A DNA stretch of 64,000 nucleotides from Zobellia galactanivorans (GCF_000973105.1 NC_015844.1:4832501-4896500), one strand, 5' to 3'. Shown: positions 8,977 to 18,528, counted from the stretch's first letter. Translations and numbers: made by a program. The notes: generated by a model from the letters alone, not told the origin.

Positions 8977-10374
8977 ATGAATTCGAACAGAAGAAATTTC
9001 CTAAAAAAAACCTCATTGGTAGGGGCCGGCATCGCATTGGCACCGAATATTTCCCAAGCTAATTTTTTAGGAACGGACAGGCCTTACTCGGCCCAATACA
9101 TGGGAGGCTTTGCAGCACCTAAATTAGACAAGGTGCGTTTTGCCTTTATCGGGGTAGGAGCTAGAGGATCTGGACATGTGTCTCAAATTGCGGCAATAGA
9201 AGGTACAGAGGTCGTTGCTATTTCCGACCTCTATGAAGACTTGGCCAAAAAATCCGCAAATGTCTGTAAAGAAGTCGGTAAAGGTCAGCGACATAAGAAG
9301 GTGAAATTGTATACCGATGGTGAGAACGATTGGAAAAAAATGCTGAAGGAAGAAAAACCCGATGCCGTAATCATCGCAACGCCTTGGGGATTACACGCCC
9401 CTATGGCCATCGCGGCCATGAATGCCGGCAGCCATGCTTTTGTAGAAGTACCATTGGCATTGACCTTGCAAGAAATGTGGGACATTGTTGACACTTCGGA
9501 AAAAACGAAGAAACACTGTATGATGATGGAAAATGTCAACTACGGCAGAGATGAGCTGTTGTACTTGAACATGTGTAGAAAAGGGGTAATCGGGGAATTA
9601 TTGCATGGCGAGGCAGCCTATATCCATGAATTGCGTTTTCAAATGAATGAGGTAGACCGTGGTACAGGTTCTTGGAGAACACCACATTATGCCCATAGAG
9701 ATGGAAATCTCTATCCAACCCATGGTTTGGGTCCCGTAGCACAGTATATGAACATTGCACGTACAGAAGATAACTTCAAGTTTATCAATTCGTTCTCATC
9801 TCCCGCAAAGGGCCGTAAACTGTATGCCGAAAAGAACTTCCCTGCAGATCATAAATGGAATAAATTAGATTACAAAGGAGGGGATATCAATACCTCTATC
9901 ATTAAGAGTACTTTGGGCCGTACCATTATGGTACAGTGGGACGAAACCAGTCCACGCCCCTATACCCGTCACAATATGATTCAGGGAACCAAGGGCACTT
10001 TGGCCGGCTTTCCGACCCGAATCGCCTTGGAAGGTGGTGTTGAAGGTGCTACGGAAGACCACCATCACTGGGCAGAAGGCGAGGGCTTGGCCAAAATTTA
10101 CGAGAAATACGAACATCCTTTATATAAACGGGTAGGTGAACTGGCCAGAAAGATGGGCGGTCATGGCGGAATGGACTTTATAATGTTATTCCGTATCGTT
10201 GAATGTTTAAGAAACGGGGAGCCTTTAGACCAAAACGTTTACGAAGGTTGCCTATGGAGTGCGGTTTCTCCCTTAAGCGAAGCTTCCGTGGCAGCCAATG
10301 GGGCTCCACAAGAATTTCCTGACTTTACTCGGGGCGCCTATAAAACGACAGCGCCCTTGGGAATCATAAGCTAA
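8977..10374 (+). CDS. Secreted Gfo/Idh/MocA family protein, GH109 type
   Basis: 465 residues from the ATG at 8977, which gives a twin-arginine-like signal (NSNRRNFLKKTSLVGAGIAL, ending before about residue 32). The frame is also open 102 bp upstream, but that extension has no signal character. A Rossmann NAD-binding domain begins at VRFAFIGVGARGSGHV (about 56). The second domain has the GH109 signatures: MMMENVNYGRDELLYLNM, DGNLYPTHGLGPVAQYMN and GGHGGMDFIM. GH109 enzymes described as alpha-N-acetylgalactosaminidases use a tightly bound NAD in a redox-elimination mechanism. Substrate here is unproven. The export signal argues for action on an external or periplasmic glycan. No partner genes flank it. 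Confidence 0.85.
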   Translation: MNSNRRNFLKKTSLVGAGIALAPNISQANFLGTDRPYSAQYMGGFAAPKLDKVRFAFIGVGARGSGHVSQIAAIEGTEVVAISDLYEDLAKKSANVCKEVGKGQRHKKVKLYTDGENDWKKMLKEEKPDAVIIATPWGLHAPMAIAAMNAGSHAFVEVPLALTLQEMWDIVDTSEKTKKHCMMMENVNYGRDELLYLNMCRKGVIGELLHGEAAYIHELRFQMNEVDRGTGSWRTPHYAHRDGNLYPTHGLGPVAQYMNIARTEDNFKFINSFSSPAKGRKLYAEKNFPADHKWNKLDYKGGDINTSIIKSTLGRTIMVQWDETSPRPYTRHNMIQGTKGTLAGFPTRIALEGGVEGATEDHHHWAEGEGLAKIYEKYEHPLYKRVGELARKMGGHGGMDFIMLFRIVECLRNGEPLDQNVYEGCLWSAVSPLSEASVAANGAPQEFPDFTRGAYKTTAPLGIIS

Positions 10375-10433
10375 GCACAACCTTCCCCATAAAATAGCAA
10401 AGGAGCAAGGCTTTGTATGTGCTAATAGTCCGT

Positions 10434-10474
10434 AACCGTTAACATTTCCTAAAAAGGGAGGTGTTGACGGTTTT
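10434..10474 (+). terminator. Probable terminator after the GH109 gene
   Basis: AACCGTTAACA pairs with TGTTGACGGTT (11 bp with one G-T), with a short inner CCT/AGG pairing and a TTTTATT tail. It lies 60 bp after the stop codon and just before the VWA gene. Confidence 0.5.
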
Positions 10475-10492
10475 ATTAAGTAATTTTATGTT

Positions 10493-11650
10493 ATGGCTAT
10501 GAACACGAGAAAAGGGTTCCGGTTTTCAACCTATGAAGCACCGGAACAAACTCCCTTTGAAAAACTTTTTGATATTTTTCAAGAGCTCATTACCCATACT
10601 TCGGGTGATTTTGACGAGGCTATAGATTGGCTGCGTGAATTGGACAAGGAGTATGAACTGACCGATGATGAATATACGATCGATGATTTCATAGAGGAGT
10701 TAAAGGCAAAAGGATACATTCAGGAGGAATTTGACGATGATCCTTCCGATGGAGAAGGGGATGAGGGCGATGAAAACGGTGGAAAGGGAAATATTTCCAT
10801 TACCGCCAAAATGGAACGCCTGATCCGACAAAGGGCTTTGGACCAAATTTTCGGAAAAATTAAGCGCAGCGGCTCGGGAAATCATAAAACGGGAAAATCG
10901 GGACAAGGCGATGAGCATACCGGAGATTTCAGGGAATACCGTTATGGCGATGGCTTAGAGCATATTTCCATGACCGAAAGCTTGAAAAATGCACAAATCA
11001 ACCATGGTATTGGCAGTTTTCAACTCAATGAGGAAGACCTGGTCGTAGAAGACACCCAACATAAGGCCCAGATGAGTACGGTGCTGATGATAGACATCAG
11101 CCATAGTATGATTCTATACGGGGAAGACCGTATTACACCCGCTAAAAAAGTGGCGATGGCGCTGGCAGAATTGATTACGACCCGCTATCCCAAGGATACC
11201 CTGGACATTCTGGTTTTTGGCAACGATGCCTGGCCCATACCCATTAAAGACCTTCCCTACCTAAAAGTCGGACCCTATCATACCAATACGGTAGCGGGAC
11301 TCCAATTGGCCATGGATATCTTACGGCGTAAACGGAATACCAATAAGCAGATTTTTATGATCACCGATGGAAAACCCAGTTGTCTAAGGCTTCCTGACGG
11401 TACTTACTATAAAAATAGTGTCGGTTTAGATGATTACATTGTCGAGAAATGCTACAATATGGCACGGCAGGCCAGAAAACTGCATATTCCCATTACCACA
11501 TTTATGATTGCCCAAGATGCCTATTTAATGCAATTTATCCGGCATTTTACCGAGGCGAACAAGGGCAAGGCCTTCTTTACGGGATTAAAAGGATTGGGGG
11601 AAATGATTTTTGAGGATTATGAAAACAACAGAAGAAAACGGCTAAAATAA
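10493..11650 (+). CDS. von Willebrand factor A domain protein (partner of the AAA+ ATPase)
   Basis: 385 residues. The N-terminal half is very acidic (about 40-95, rich in D and E, with DDDPSDGEGDEGDENGG) and mostly helical. The C-terminal half is a VWA domain: the metal-site motif DISHSM (DxSxS) at about 203 follows STVLMI, with the later MIDAS residues around HTNTVAG and MITDGKPS. It has no signal peptide, so it is cytoplasmic. The AAA+ ATPase gene follows 70 bp later. By family knowledge such VWA/AAA+ pairs (MoxR/RavA-ViaA, magnesium-chelatase-like) remodel or metallate client proteins. No client is evident nearby. The start may be 10493 or the next Met at 10499. Confidence 0.8.
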   Translation: MAMNTRKGFRFSTYEAPEQTPFEKLFDIFQELITHTSGDFDEAIDWLRELDKEYELTDDEYTIDDFIEELKAKGYIQEEFDDDPSDGEGDEGDENGGKGNISITAKMERLIRQRALDQIFGKIKRSGSGNHKTGKSGQGDEHTGDFREYRYGDGLEHISMTESLKNAQINHGIGSFQLNEEDLVVEDTQHKAQMSTVLMIDISHSMILYGEDRITPAKKVAMALAELITTRYPKDTLDILVFGNDAWPIPIKDLPYLKVGPYHTNTVAGLQLAMDILRRKRNTNKQIFMITDGKPSCLRLPDGTYYKNSVGLDDYIVEKCYNMARQARKLHIPITTFMIAQDAYLMQFIRHFTEANKGKAFFTGLKGLGEMIFEDYENNRRKRLK

Positions 11651-11720
11651 AAATTAGGGATTTAGGGAAAGCTGAAGCTTCATTTTGAAACGATATTGAC
11701 TAGAAAAGCGATTGCGATAT

Positions 11721-13190
11721 ATGAAATTAGATTATAAAAATATAAATACCCTAGGCCAGCTAAAAGCTGCCGGGTACCAGACCAAGAGTATCAAAGATGA
11801 GTTGCGGGACAACCTTATCGAAAAAATAAAGAAAGGAGAAGAGACCTTTACGGGAGTTTGGGGTTATGAAGATTCGGTGATTCCCGAATTGGAAAGGGCC
11901 ATTCTGTCTCGTCACAACATCAATTTACTTGGGTTGCGCGGACAGGCAAAAACCCGTTTGGCCCACCTAATGGTGAATTTATTGGATGAATACATTCCCG
12001 TAGTGGAAGGTTCAGAAATCAATGACGACCCTACAAAGCCTATGTCTAGATATGCCATGGAGCTTATCAAGGAAAAAGGGGTTGATACCCCAATTTCTTG
12101 GCTGCACAGGGATGAGCGTTTTGCCGAAAAATTGGCGACACCCGATGTTACCGTGGCCGATTTGATAGGTGATGTCGACCCCATAAAGGCGGCAAACCTT
12201 AAATTATCTTATGCCGATGACAGGGTGATCCATTTTGGAATGATCCCCCGGGCCAACCGTTGTATCTTCGTAATCAACGAACTACCCGACCTTCAGGCTA
12301 GGATTCAGGTGTCTTTATTCAATATTTTAGAGGAGGGTGATATACAAATTCGTGGATTTAAACTGCGATTGCCCCTAGATATTCAATTTGTGTTTACGGC
12401 AAACCCCGAGGATTATACCAACAGGGGAAGCATTGTAACCCCTTTGAAAGATAGGATCGGCTCACAGATCTTGACCCATTATCCCGACGATATTGAAACG
12501 GCGAGAAAAATTACGGAACAAGAAGCCCGTCTAGATGAACGTCAAACAAATTCCGTCTACGTTCCCGATATTGCCAAGGACTTGTTAGAGCAAGTGATTT
12601 TTGAGGCCAGGGAGAGCGAATATGTAGATGCCAAGAGCGGGGTAAGTGCCCGTACGAGTATTACCGCTTTTGAAAACCTTTTGAGCACTGCCGAAAGAAG
12701 GGCCCTATTGACCGATGCGGAAAGTACCATGGTGCGCTTGAGCGATTTTATGGGAATCATTCCCGCTATTACCGGAAAGATCGAACTGGTCTATGAAGGG
12801 GAGCAAGAAGGTGCCGATGGCGTTGCCGAAATACTGATCGACGATGCCGTAAAACGTTTGTTTCCCAAATATTTTCCCGCCATTAACAAATTGGAAAGAA
12901 AGGATGCCCAAACGCCGTATGACGGACTTCTAAGCTGGTTCTTTCAAGGGGAAGGCTTTGAGCTTTTAGATGAGTTTACCGATGAGGAATACAAACGTAG
13001 TTTGGATGCCATTCCAGAATTGAACCAATTGATAAAGGAACATCAACCCGATTTTCCCAAGGCGGATGTATATTTCTTAAAGGAATTGATCTTATGGGGA
13101 CTCGTATCACACAATAAATTGAGTAAAAACCGATTTTCGGAAGGTTACCAGTTTAAAGACCTTTACGGAAGCTATATCGATAAGCTGTAG
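11721..13190 (+). CDS. Magnesium-chelatase/MoxR-like AAA+ ATPase
   Basis: 489 residues. The ATPase core starts near residue 70. The Walker A loop is the unusual GLRGQAKTRL (usually GxxGxGKS/T, here Ala before the Lys). A Walker B-like FVINELPDLQARIQ and a sensor-1 region FVFTANPEDYTNRG follow, then RIGSQILTHYP. The pre-sensor layout resembles the ChlI/BchI subunit of magnesium chelatase, but no porphyrin genes are near. It probably works with the VWA protein encoded 70 bp upstream. The ATG at 11721 is preferred; a TTG three codons upstream (11712) is possible. A strong terminator follows. Confidence 0.82.
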   Translation: MKLDYKNINTLGQLKAAGYQTKSIKDELRDNLIEKIKKGEETFTGVWGYEDSVIPELERAILSRHNINLLGLRGQAKTRLAHLMVNLLDEYIPVVEGSEINDDPTKPMSRYAMELIKEKGVDTPISWLHRDERFAEKLATPDVTVADLIGDVDPIKAANLKLSYADDRVIHFGMIPRANRCIFVINELPDLQARIQVSLFNILEEGDIQIRGFKLRLPLDIQFVFTANPEDYTNRGSIVTPLKDRIGSQILTHYPDDIETARKITEQEARLDERQTNSVYVPDIAKDLLEQVIFEARESEYVDAKSGVSARTSITAFENLLSTAERRALLTDAESTMVRLSDFMGIIPAITGKIELVYEGEQEGADGVAEILIDDAVKRLFPKYFPAINKLERKDAQTPYDGLLSWFFQGEGFELLDEFTDEEYKRSLDAIPELNQLIKEHQPDFPKADVYFLKELILWGLVSHNKLSKNRFSEGYQFKDLYGSYIDKL

Positions 13191-13211
13191 CAGCTTACAG
13201 TCTTAAAAAAC

Positions 13212-13242
13212 AAAAAGCCCTCTCTTAACGAAAGGGCTTTTT
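13212..13242. terminator. Bidirectional terminator between convergent genes
   Basis: A 10-bp stem AAAAAGCCCT / AGGGCTTTTT with T and A tracts on both sides lies between the AAA+ gene (ends 13190) and the kelch lipoprotein gene (ends 13262), so it can serve both strands. Confidence 0.85.
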
Positions 13243-13261
13243 TTATGCGTATATGACAGGT

Positions 13262-14626
13262 TTATTCAATCATCCAAACATCACTGTTGTGGGCCCTTGT
13301 ATTGTCTTCTTGATTAATTTTAAGACCTCCCGAAATAAGTATTTTATCATTAAATATTACCGAAGCATGCCCCATTCTGGCCCCGTAGGAGGCACTGGTC
13401 GTTAGTTTGTTCCAATGGGTTCCATTATCGGAATACCATACATCGGCGAAGGTTGTAATGTCTTGATGAAAAGTACTTTGGTTTACGATCGCCTGCCAAC
13501 CTCCAATGACCCACATCCTATTACCGGTAACAAGGGAGGTATGATTGGCCCGTAATTCAAATACAGAATCCGTATCGACTTCCGTCCAATTAACACCGTC
13601 CGTAGAAGTATAGATATCATTATAAAATATAGGGGATGAATCTTCAACGGAAGTTCCGCCTATTAAATACATTTTTCCATCAAAAACTACGGTGGTATGG
13701 TCGGTACGTGGAGAGAATTGCGTGCTTTCGGCAGCTTGTACCCAATTAATTCCATTTTCGGAATACCAAACATCGTTCATTTGGTCTGAGACCTTGGTAC
13801 CACCTATGACCCAAAGTTTACCATCGTAGACTACAGTAGAATGACCTTCTCGAGACCCAAATCCGGGATTGGTAGTTTCCTTGGTCCAGTCTTTTCCGTT
13901 AGTAGATGACCAAACATCACTGAATCCTCCAGCAATTACCCACAACTTGTTTTTAAAGACAACCGCTGTATGATTGCTTTTGTTAAAAAAACCAAAAGGA
14001 TCTTCTGCTTCCAATTGCCATGTTTCACCATCTGTCGATGACCAGATATCATCATATGAAGTGGTATCGTCCCTGCCGCCTATCATCCATAATTTTCCAT
14101 CGAACTCGGTAATACTATGGTTTCTTCTTGCTCCGAAGCCTACATTGGCAGTTAAGGCCGAATCGGCAAATGAAAATCCTTTGGTGCTAAAGCTAAAAGT
14201 CTCGCTACTCTCCGTTTCACCACCCTTGCCATCGCTAGCGATTACTTTCCAATAGTATACTTTATCTCGATCTAAACCTTCGGCTATGGTGAACTCGGTC
14301 GCTGTTAGGTTTTCCGCCAATATGGTTTCGGGAGATTCATTGGTATCCAAGAGTAGGGTATAGGTAACCTCGTCGCCATCCGAATCGGTAGCGGCGGTCC
14401 AGCTTAAAACCGGGTGTAAGTCTACATCCGATGTACCGTCTTCCAAACCTGCAAGACTGAATTCGGCGGGAGCAGTGTTTCCCGACCCTTCTTCCTCTCC
14501 ATTTGGCACTTCCTCCTGAGGCTGCCCTGTGTCTTCGTCAGGCGCATCAATTTGTACATCGTCATCCGAACAGGCGTTAAAAATTACTAGGGAAAGACAG
14601 ATTAAAAAGAAATCTTTAAACTTCAT
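13262..14626 (-). CDS. Kelch/galactose-oxidase-like beta-propeller lipoprotein with N-terminal Fn3-like domain
   Basis: 454 residues. A lipoprotein signal ends in FNAC (Cys at about 19), followed by SDDD, the usual surface-export type of sequence in Bacteroidota. An acidic linker rich in E, P and G (about 25-55) leads to a fibronectin III-like domain (about 60-150, with HPVLSWTAATDSDGD and YYWKVIASDGKGG). Six or so kelch-like blades follow (about 155-450), each with a pattern such as GKLWVIGG, then DVWSSTDGxxW. The role is unknown. A beta-propeller lipoprotein beside the alginate lyases could bind polysaccharide, but it is divergently transcribed and has no visible alginate operator of its own. 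Confidence 0.8.
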   Translation of the reverse strand: MKFKDFFLICLSLVIFNACSDDDVQIDAPDEDTGQPQEEVPNGEEEGSGNTAPAEFSLAGLEDGTSDVDLHPVLSWTAATDSDGDEVTYTLLLDTNESPETILAENLTATEFTIAEGLDRDKVYYWKVIASDGKGGETESSETFSFSTKGFSFADSALTANVGFGARRNHSITEFDGKLWMIGGRDDTTSYDDIWSSTDGETWQLEAEDPFGFFNKSNHTAVVFKNKLWVIAGGFSDVWSSTNGKDWTKETTNPGFGSREGHSTVVYDGKLWVIGGTKVSDQMNDVWYSENGINWVQAAESTQFSPRTDHTTVVFDGKMYLIGGTSVEDSSPIFYNDIYTSTDGVNWTEVDTDSVFELRANHTSLVTGNRMWVIGGWQAIVNQSTFHQDITTFADVWYSDNGTHWNKLTTSASYGARMGHASVIFNDKILISGGLKINQEDNTRAHNSDVWMIE

Positions 14627-14810
14627 AGCGGGGAATTTTAAGTTAGACTTAAAGAACTATCGGTTTGGCAAAATATTTTGAAGTTTAGACCAAGTGTTAT
14701 CTCTCTTGGATGAACGTCTTATTACCTTTATAAAAGCTTAAGTTGTTCCTTTCGTTCATAGGATAATGATGAAAAAAATAGGCGCGTTAAGACGGTTAAG
14801 GGCGAAACAA

Positions 14811-14841
14811 TTTGTTTTAAATAATAAAACGACTATATTTG
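14811..14841 (+). promoter_or_regulatory. Promoter of the alyA4-alyA5 unit
   Basis: TTTG (14811-14814), 19 nt, then TATATTTG (14834-14841): an exact fit to the Bacteroidota -33/-7 consensus. The -7 box overlaps by two bases the first operator palindrome. The predicted transcript start is near 14848, giving a leader of about 165 nt before the chosen start codon. Confidence 0.7.
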
Positions 14842-14862
14842 GTAAACCAGTTTGGTAAACCA
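14840..14862. promoter_or_regulatory. Tandem TGGTnnACCA operator upstream of alyA4
   Basis: Two copies of TGGTAAACCA (14840-14849 and 14853-14862), start to start 13 bp, overlapping the -7 box and the expected transcription start. The TGGT/ACCA half-sites match the class bound by FadR-subfamily GntR regulators such as UxuR/ExuR. No such regulator is encoded in the window, so control would come from elsewhere. The same layout occurs before alyA6. Confidence 0.65.
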
Positions 14863-15014
14863 ATTAAGGCGATTCGTACGAGTTATCTTAGTCTTTGCAC
14901 TTTACGGTTTCAATGTATGAGAAACCACAATGTCCGAATTAAGTCACTACGTCAACGCTTTTCGTGCCGTTCATTTGTACTCGACCTTGGTTCGGAGTCA
15001 ATCGGCATAACAAA

Positions 15015-17366
15015 ATGACAAAACAAATCCTATCAGTAAGTAACATGACAAAAGCCAGTTTATTAGTACTAAGTGTGGTTCTTTCCTTGTTTTCCTTTAT
15101 CGAAAACCCAAACGATAAAGGGATTTACGTAAAGAATAGCACAGAATTGAATGAAGCCATAGATCAGGCAAATCCTGGAGACGAAATTATCATGGCCAAT
15201 GGAGATTGGAACGATGTTCAAATCCGATTTTTGGGATATGGAAAGGAAGGGCAGCCCATAACCCTCAAGGCGGAAACACCTGGCAAAGTCTTTATTGGCG
15301 GAAAATCGGACCTAAAATTAGGCGGGGAATACCTTGTTGTCAACGGTTTGTACTTCATCAATGGTGCATCGCCTTCTAACGCGGTCATTGAATTTGCCAT
15401 TAACGAAGATACAGTGGCCAATCACTCCCGAATTACCAATTCCGTCATCTTAGATTTCAATAAGGCCCAAAGAAACGAGACCGACCTTTGGGTATTGTTC
15501 AAGGGAAGGCATAACCAGTTGGATCATTGCTACATCGCCGGAAAGTCCAATAGAGGCCCCACGGTCAGAATTGATTTGGCCGGAAACCAGAACATAAAGA
15601 ATTACCACAAAATCAACAACAACTATTTTGGCCCAAGACCCCCAAAAGGCGGGCCTAGTGCCGAAACCATACAACTAGGGAACAGTTATACTTCCATGAC
15701 CCCGAGCCACACCTTGGTAGCGCATAATTTCTTCGATAGGTGCAATGGAGAGGTGGAAGTCATTTCAAGCAAATCAAATTTTAATGAGTTCAGGAACAAT
15801 GTCTTTTATAAAAGCGAGGGCTCATTGGTAACAAGACACGGCAATTACTGTATCATAGACGGTAACTATTTTATAGGAGATACAAATTCCGAACAGATCG
15901 GCGGCGTTAGGTTGATCGGAACAGGTCATTGGGTTACCAACAATTATTTCTATAACCTAAAAGGAAAAACCTTTAGGAGTCCACTTGCCGTTATGAACGG
16001 TATTCCAAAATCACCCCTCAATAGATATATACAGGTTACGGATGTGGTAGTGGTCCACAACACATGGGTCAATTGCACCTCGCCTTTGCAGTTCGGGGTC
16101 GGTTCCAATGTGGATCAAAAAGACATTCTTCCCGCCTCGGAAATCAGGTCGGAGCGCCCGATTCGAACGATAGTGGCAAATAACCTTATCTATAGTGACA
16201 AGGGAGATAAACAGCCTGTGGTTGCCCACGATTCCTTAGATGGAATACGCTTTAGAAACAACCTCATAAATAATCAAGGACTTTCATTCCGAAAGCTTCC
16301 AGGGGTGGAAACCAAAGATTTTTCCCTTTCCGAATTAGAAGAAAATGTCCTGATTCCTGCAAATGACCTGTCGGGTTCAGCGCTATACAAAGGTTTTGAA
16401 TTTGATCAGATTACGACCGACCTTTTTGGGAACTCCAGGGCGGAACAAAACGCGGTCGGTGCCATTGTTAAAGCCCCGACCCAAAAGCCGAATCTTATAG
16501 ACATCTCCCAATACGGTCCGGATTGGTTTCCTTTAAATTCCGATAAAAAGGATGTAGTCAAAACCTATTCCGTACGTTCAACCTCCCAATTGATCAGTGC
16601 GGTGCAAAAAGCAAAACAGGGGGATACCATACGTTTGACTGCTAGCAAATACAAGCTTAAAACCCCGTTGAAAATCGATAAACACTTGACCCTACAGTCG
16701 GCCGATATCCATAAGAAGGCTATCATTCATTACAACGGTGCCGCAAAGACCCCGGCATTTGAAATGAACCCCAAAGGACAACTGACCCTAAAAGGGCTTA
16801 TCCTTAAAGGAGAAAAAGCCCAATATGCATTTGCCAGTTTGAAAAACAATATGTCCAGTCTCTATAACTTAACGGTCGTAGATTCTGAAATATCGGGTTT
16901 TGACTATGTGCTCAAGGCCTACAAATATTCCTTCTCCGAATACATTCAACTGAAATCTACCGTAATTACCGATTGTGCCAATGGTCTGGAGCTGTCGGAA
17001 GAGACCGACGACAAAGGCGAATACAATGCCGAAAACATATATATTGACAATTGCCGTTTTAAAGGCGTTGGCAAAAACGTAATCGATTATTACCGAGGGG
17101 GCTACGACGAATCGACCGTGGGAGGCAATCTGGTCGTGACCAACAGCAGCTTCACTCAGTGCGGGGCAAAGGAAGAAAGCGAAATTTTACTCAACACCTA
17201 TGGTATTATAAACGTAAACCTTTCCGGAAACAAATTCCGAGACAACCAAGTGAAGTATGTGGCCCGCCTTTGGGGAGCAAAGAACAATATGCATTCCGAC
17301 AATGAAATAACAAATTCAGGGGAGCTGATTGTTGAAGAAAACCTCCCACTCAAATTGATGTATTAA
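15015..17366 (+). CDS. alyA4: Alginate lyase, polysaccharide lyase family 6 (two-domain type)
   Basis: 783 residues from the ATG at 15015. A second Met at 15045 begins the hydrophobic signal peptide directly (SLLVLSVVLSLFSF). Two parallel beta-helix domains follow: a catalytic chondroitinase-B-like domain (about 45-440) and a C-terminal helix domain (about 530-770). The likely catalytic Lys lies in VISSKSNFNEF and the Arg in GSLVTRHGNY, as in PL6 lyases. YFGPRPPKGGPSAET is the conserved substrate and calcium-site region. The enzyme would cleave alginate by beta-elimination in the periplasm or outside. The PL7 gene follows after 16 bp, in one operon. The symbol rests on the gene order matching Zobellia galactanivorans alyA4-A5-A6. 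Confidence 0.88.
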   Translation: MTKQILSVSNMTKASLLVLSVVLSLFSFIENPNDKGIYVKNSTELNEAIDQANPGDEIIMANGDWNDVQIRFLGYGKEGQPITLKAETPGKVFIGGKSDLKLGGEYLVVNGLYFINGASPSNAVIEFAINEDTVANHSRITNSVILDFNKAQRNETDLWVLFKGRHNQLDHCYIAGKSNRGPTVRIDLAGNQNIKNYHKINNNYFGPRPPKGGPSAETIQLGNSYTSMTPSHTLVAHNFFDRCNGEVEVISSKSNFNEFRNNVFYKSEGSLVTRHGNYCIIDGNYFIGDTNSEQIGGVRLIGTGHWVTNNYFYNLKGKTFRSPLAVMNGIPKSPLNRYIQVTDVVVVHNTWVNCTSPLQFGVGSNVDQKDILPASEIRSERPIRTIVANNLIYSDKGDKQPVVAHDSLDGIRFRNNLINNQGLSFRKLPGVETKDFSLSELEENVLIPANDLSGSALYKGFEFDQITTDLFGNSRAEQNAVGAIVKAPTQKPNLIDISQYGPDWFPLNSDKKDVVKTYSVRSTSQLISAVQKAKQGDTIRLTASKYKLKTPLKIDKHLTLQSADIHKKAIIHYNGAAKTPAFEMNPKGQLTLKGLILKGEKAQYAFASLKNNMSSLYNLTVVDSEISGFDYVLKAYKYSFSEYIQLKSTVITDCANGLELSEETDDKGEYNAENIYIDNCRFKGVGKNVIDYYRGGYDESTVGGNLVVTNSSFTQCGAKEESEILLNTYGIINVNLSGNKFRDNQVKYVARLWGAKNNMHSDNEITNSGELIVEENLPLKLMY

Positions 17367-17382
17367 ACCATACAACCTAAAA

Positions 17383-18441
17383 ATGAAAAAAACAGTATTA
17401 GCTACAGTTACCGTATTCGTCCTTTTCGCCTGTAAAGACAAACCTAAGGCCACTACGGACAGTGCATCGGAATCGGCCGTTGCAATGAAAAACACCACTA
17501 AATACCCAAGTGAGCTTATCCCTCAAATGGATGAATGGAAAATTCTCTTAGGCGATGGCACCCATAAAGAAGACCTTGTGAATTATGCGAAGGATGACTT
17601 TTTTTATGTTGAACATGAAAATGAAACAGATTGGGTAGTATTCAAAACACCGAACTCGGGCATTACCTCAAGGACCTCAAGTAATACCAGAACGGAATTA
17701 GGGCAGAAAAAACACTGGATTCCCGAAACAGGAGGGAAGTTGAATGCAACCTTAAAGGTTCAACACGTCTCCACTTCGGGCGATGCTAGGGTTGCCGCGT
17801 CATACTCTGTCGTGGTCGGCCAAATTCACAGCGATGAAGGACACGAAAACGAACCGATAAAAATCTTTTACAAAAAATTTCCAGGCCATACAAAAGGCTC
17901 CGTTTTTTGGAATTACGAGATTAACACCAAGGGTGATAATTCAAAGCGATGGGATTACTCCACGGCAGTTTGGGGATACGATATGTCGGTCGTTGGCCCA
18001 ACGGCTACCTCATACCCCGAAGAACCGGAAGACGGTATAGCCTTGGGGGAGGAGTTTAGTTATGAAATCAACGTTTATGAAGGTATCATGTACCTCACTT
18101 TTTCTAGTGAAGGCCACAAGACCATTAAATTCACCAAAAACCTATTAAAATCCAATTTTACCAAGAAGTCCGATATTCCTCAACAGATAAAGACGCTGTA
18201 TGCTTCAATAGGTCGTGACGGTATCGAACGTGAAAATGCCTATGCCGGGGAAATACAATACTTTAAGCTAGGAGCCTACAACCAAACCAACGGAAAATCC
18301 CCAGAGGATAATCTGGTATGGAGTACAGGGGCCGACGTTTACGATGGTGACATTGCCAAGCAATATGCAAATGGAAGCTATGCCGAGGTATGGTTCAAAG
18401 AAGCGACGCTTGGAAGTGGAAGCGCCCCAGAAGCCCAGTGA
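17383..18441 (+). CDS. alyA5: Alginate lyase lipoprotein, polysaccharide lyase family 7
   Basis: 352 residues. The lipoprotein signal ends LFAC (Cys at about 17), followed by a charged linker. The PL7 jelly-roll carries its three marker motifs: RTELGQ (usual form RxEL, after SRTSSNT), GQIHSD (QIH type) and YFKLGAYNQ. The QIH form is commonly linked with guluronate-containing substrates. Tyr in the last motif and His in QIH are the expected catalytic residues. The Z. galactanivorans AlyA5 of the same order is an exolytic lyase, so this one probably trims oligosaccharides at the membrane. The gene starts 16 bp after the PL6 stop, and no strong terminator separates it from alyA6. Confidence 0.9.
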   Translation: MKKTVLATVTVFVLFACKDKPKATTDSASESAVAMKNTTKYPSELIPQMDEWKILLGDGTHKEDLVNYAKDDFFYVEHENETDWVVFKTPNSGITSRTSSNTRTELGQKKHWIPETGGKLNATLKVQHVSTSGDARVAASYSVVVGQIHSDEGHENEPIKIFYKKFPGHTKGSVFWNYEINTKGDNSKRWDYSTAVWGYDMSVVGPTATSYPEEPEDGIALGEEFSYEINVYEGIMYLTFSSEGHKTIKFTKNLLKSNFTKKSDIPQQIKTLYASIGRDGIERENAYAGEIQYFKLGAYNQTNGKSPEDNLVWSTGADVYDGDIAKQYANGSYAEVWFKEATLGSGSAPEAQ

Positions 18442-18528
18442 TACTGCGGAAAGTAACCCCCCTTCTATTGGGGTGATATGATTTAAGGGACCCGTTTTAT
18501 ATATTAAACACCGATTTTGTGTTAAATA

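Noticed and set aside
18455-18475. ACCCC/GGGGT hairpin between alyA5 and alyA6
   Set aside because: It is only 5 bp with no T-run, so it is not convincing as a terminator; alyA6 may receive read-through as well as its own transcript.
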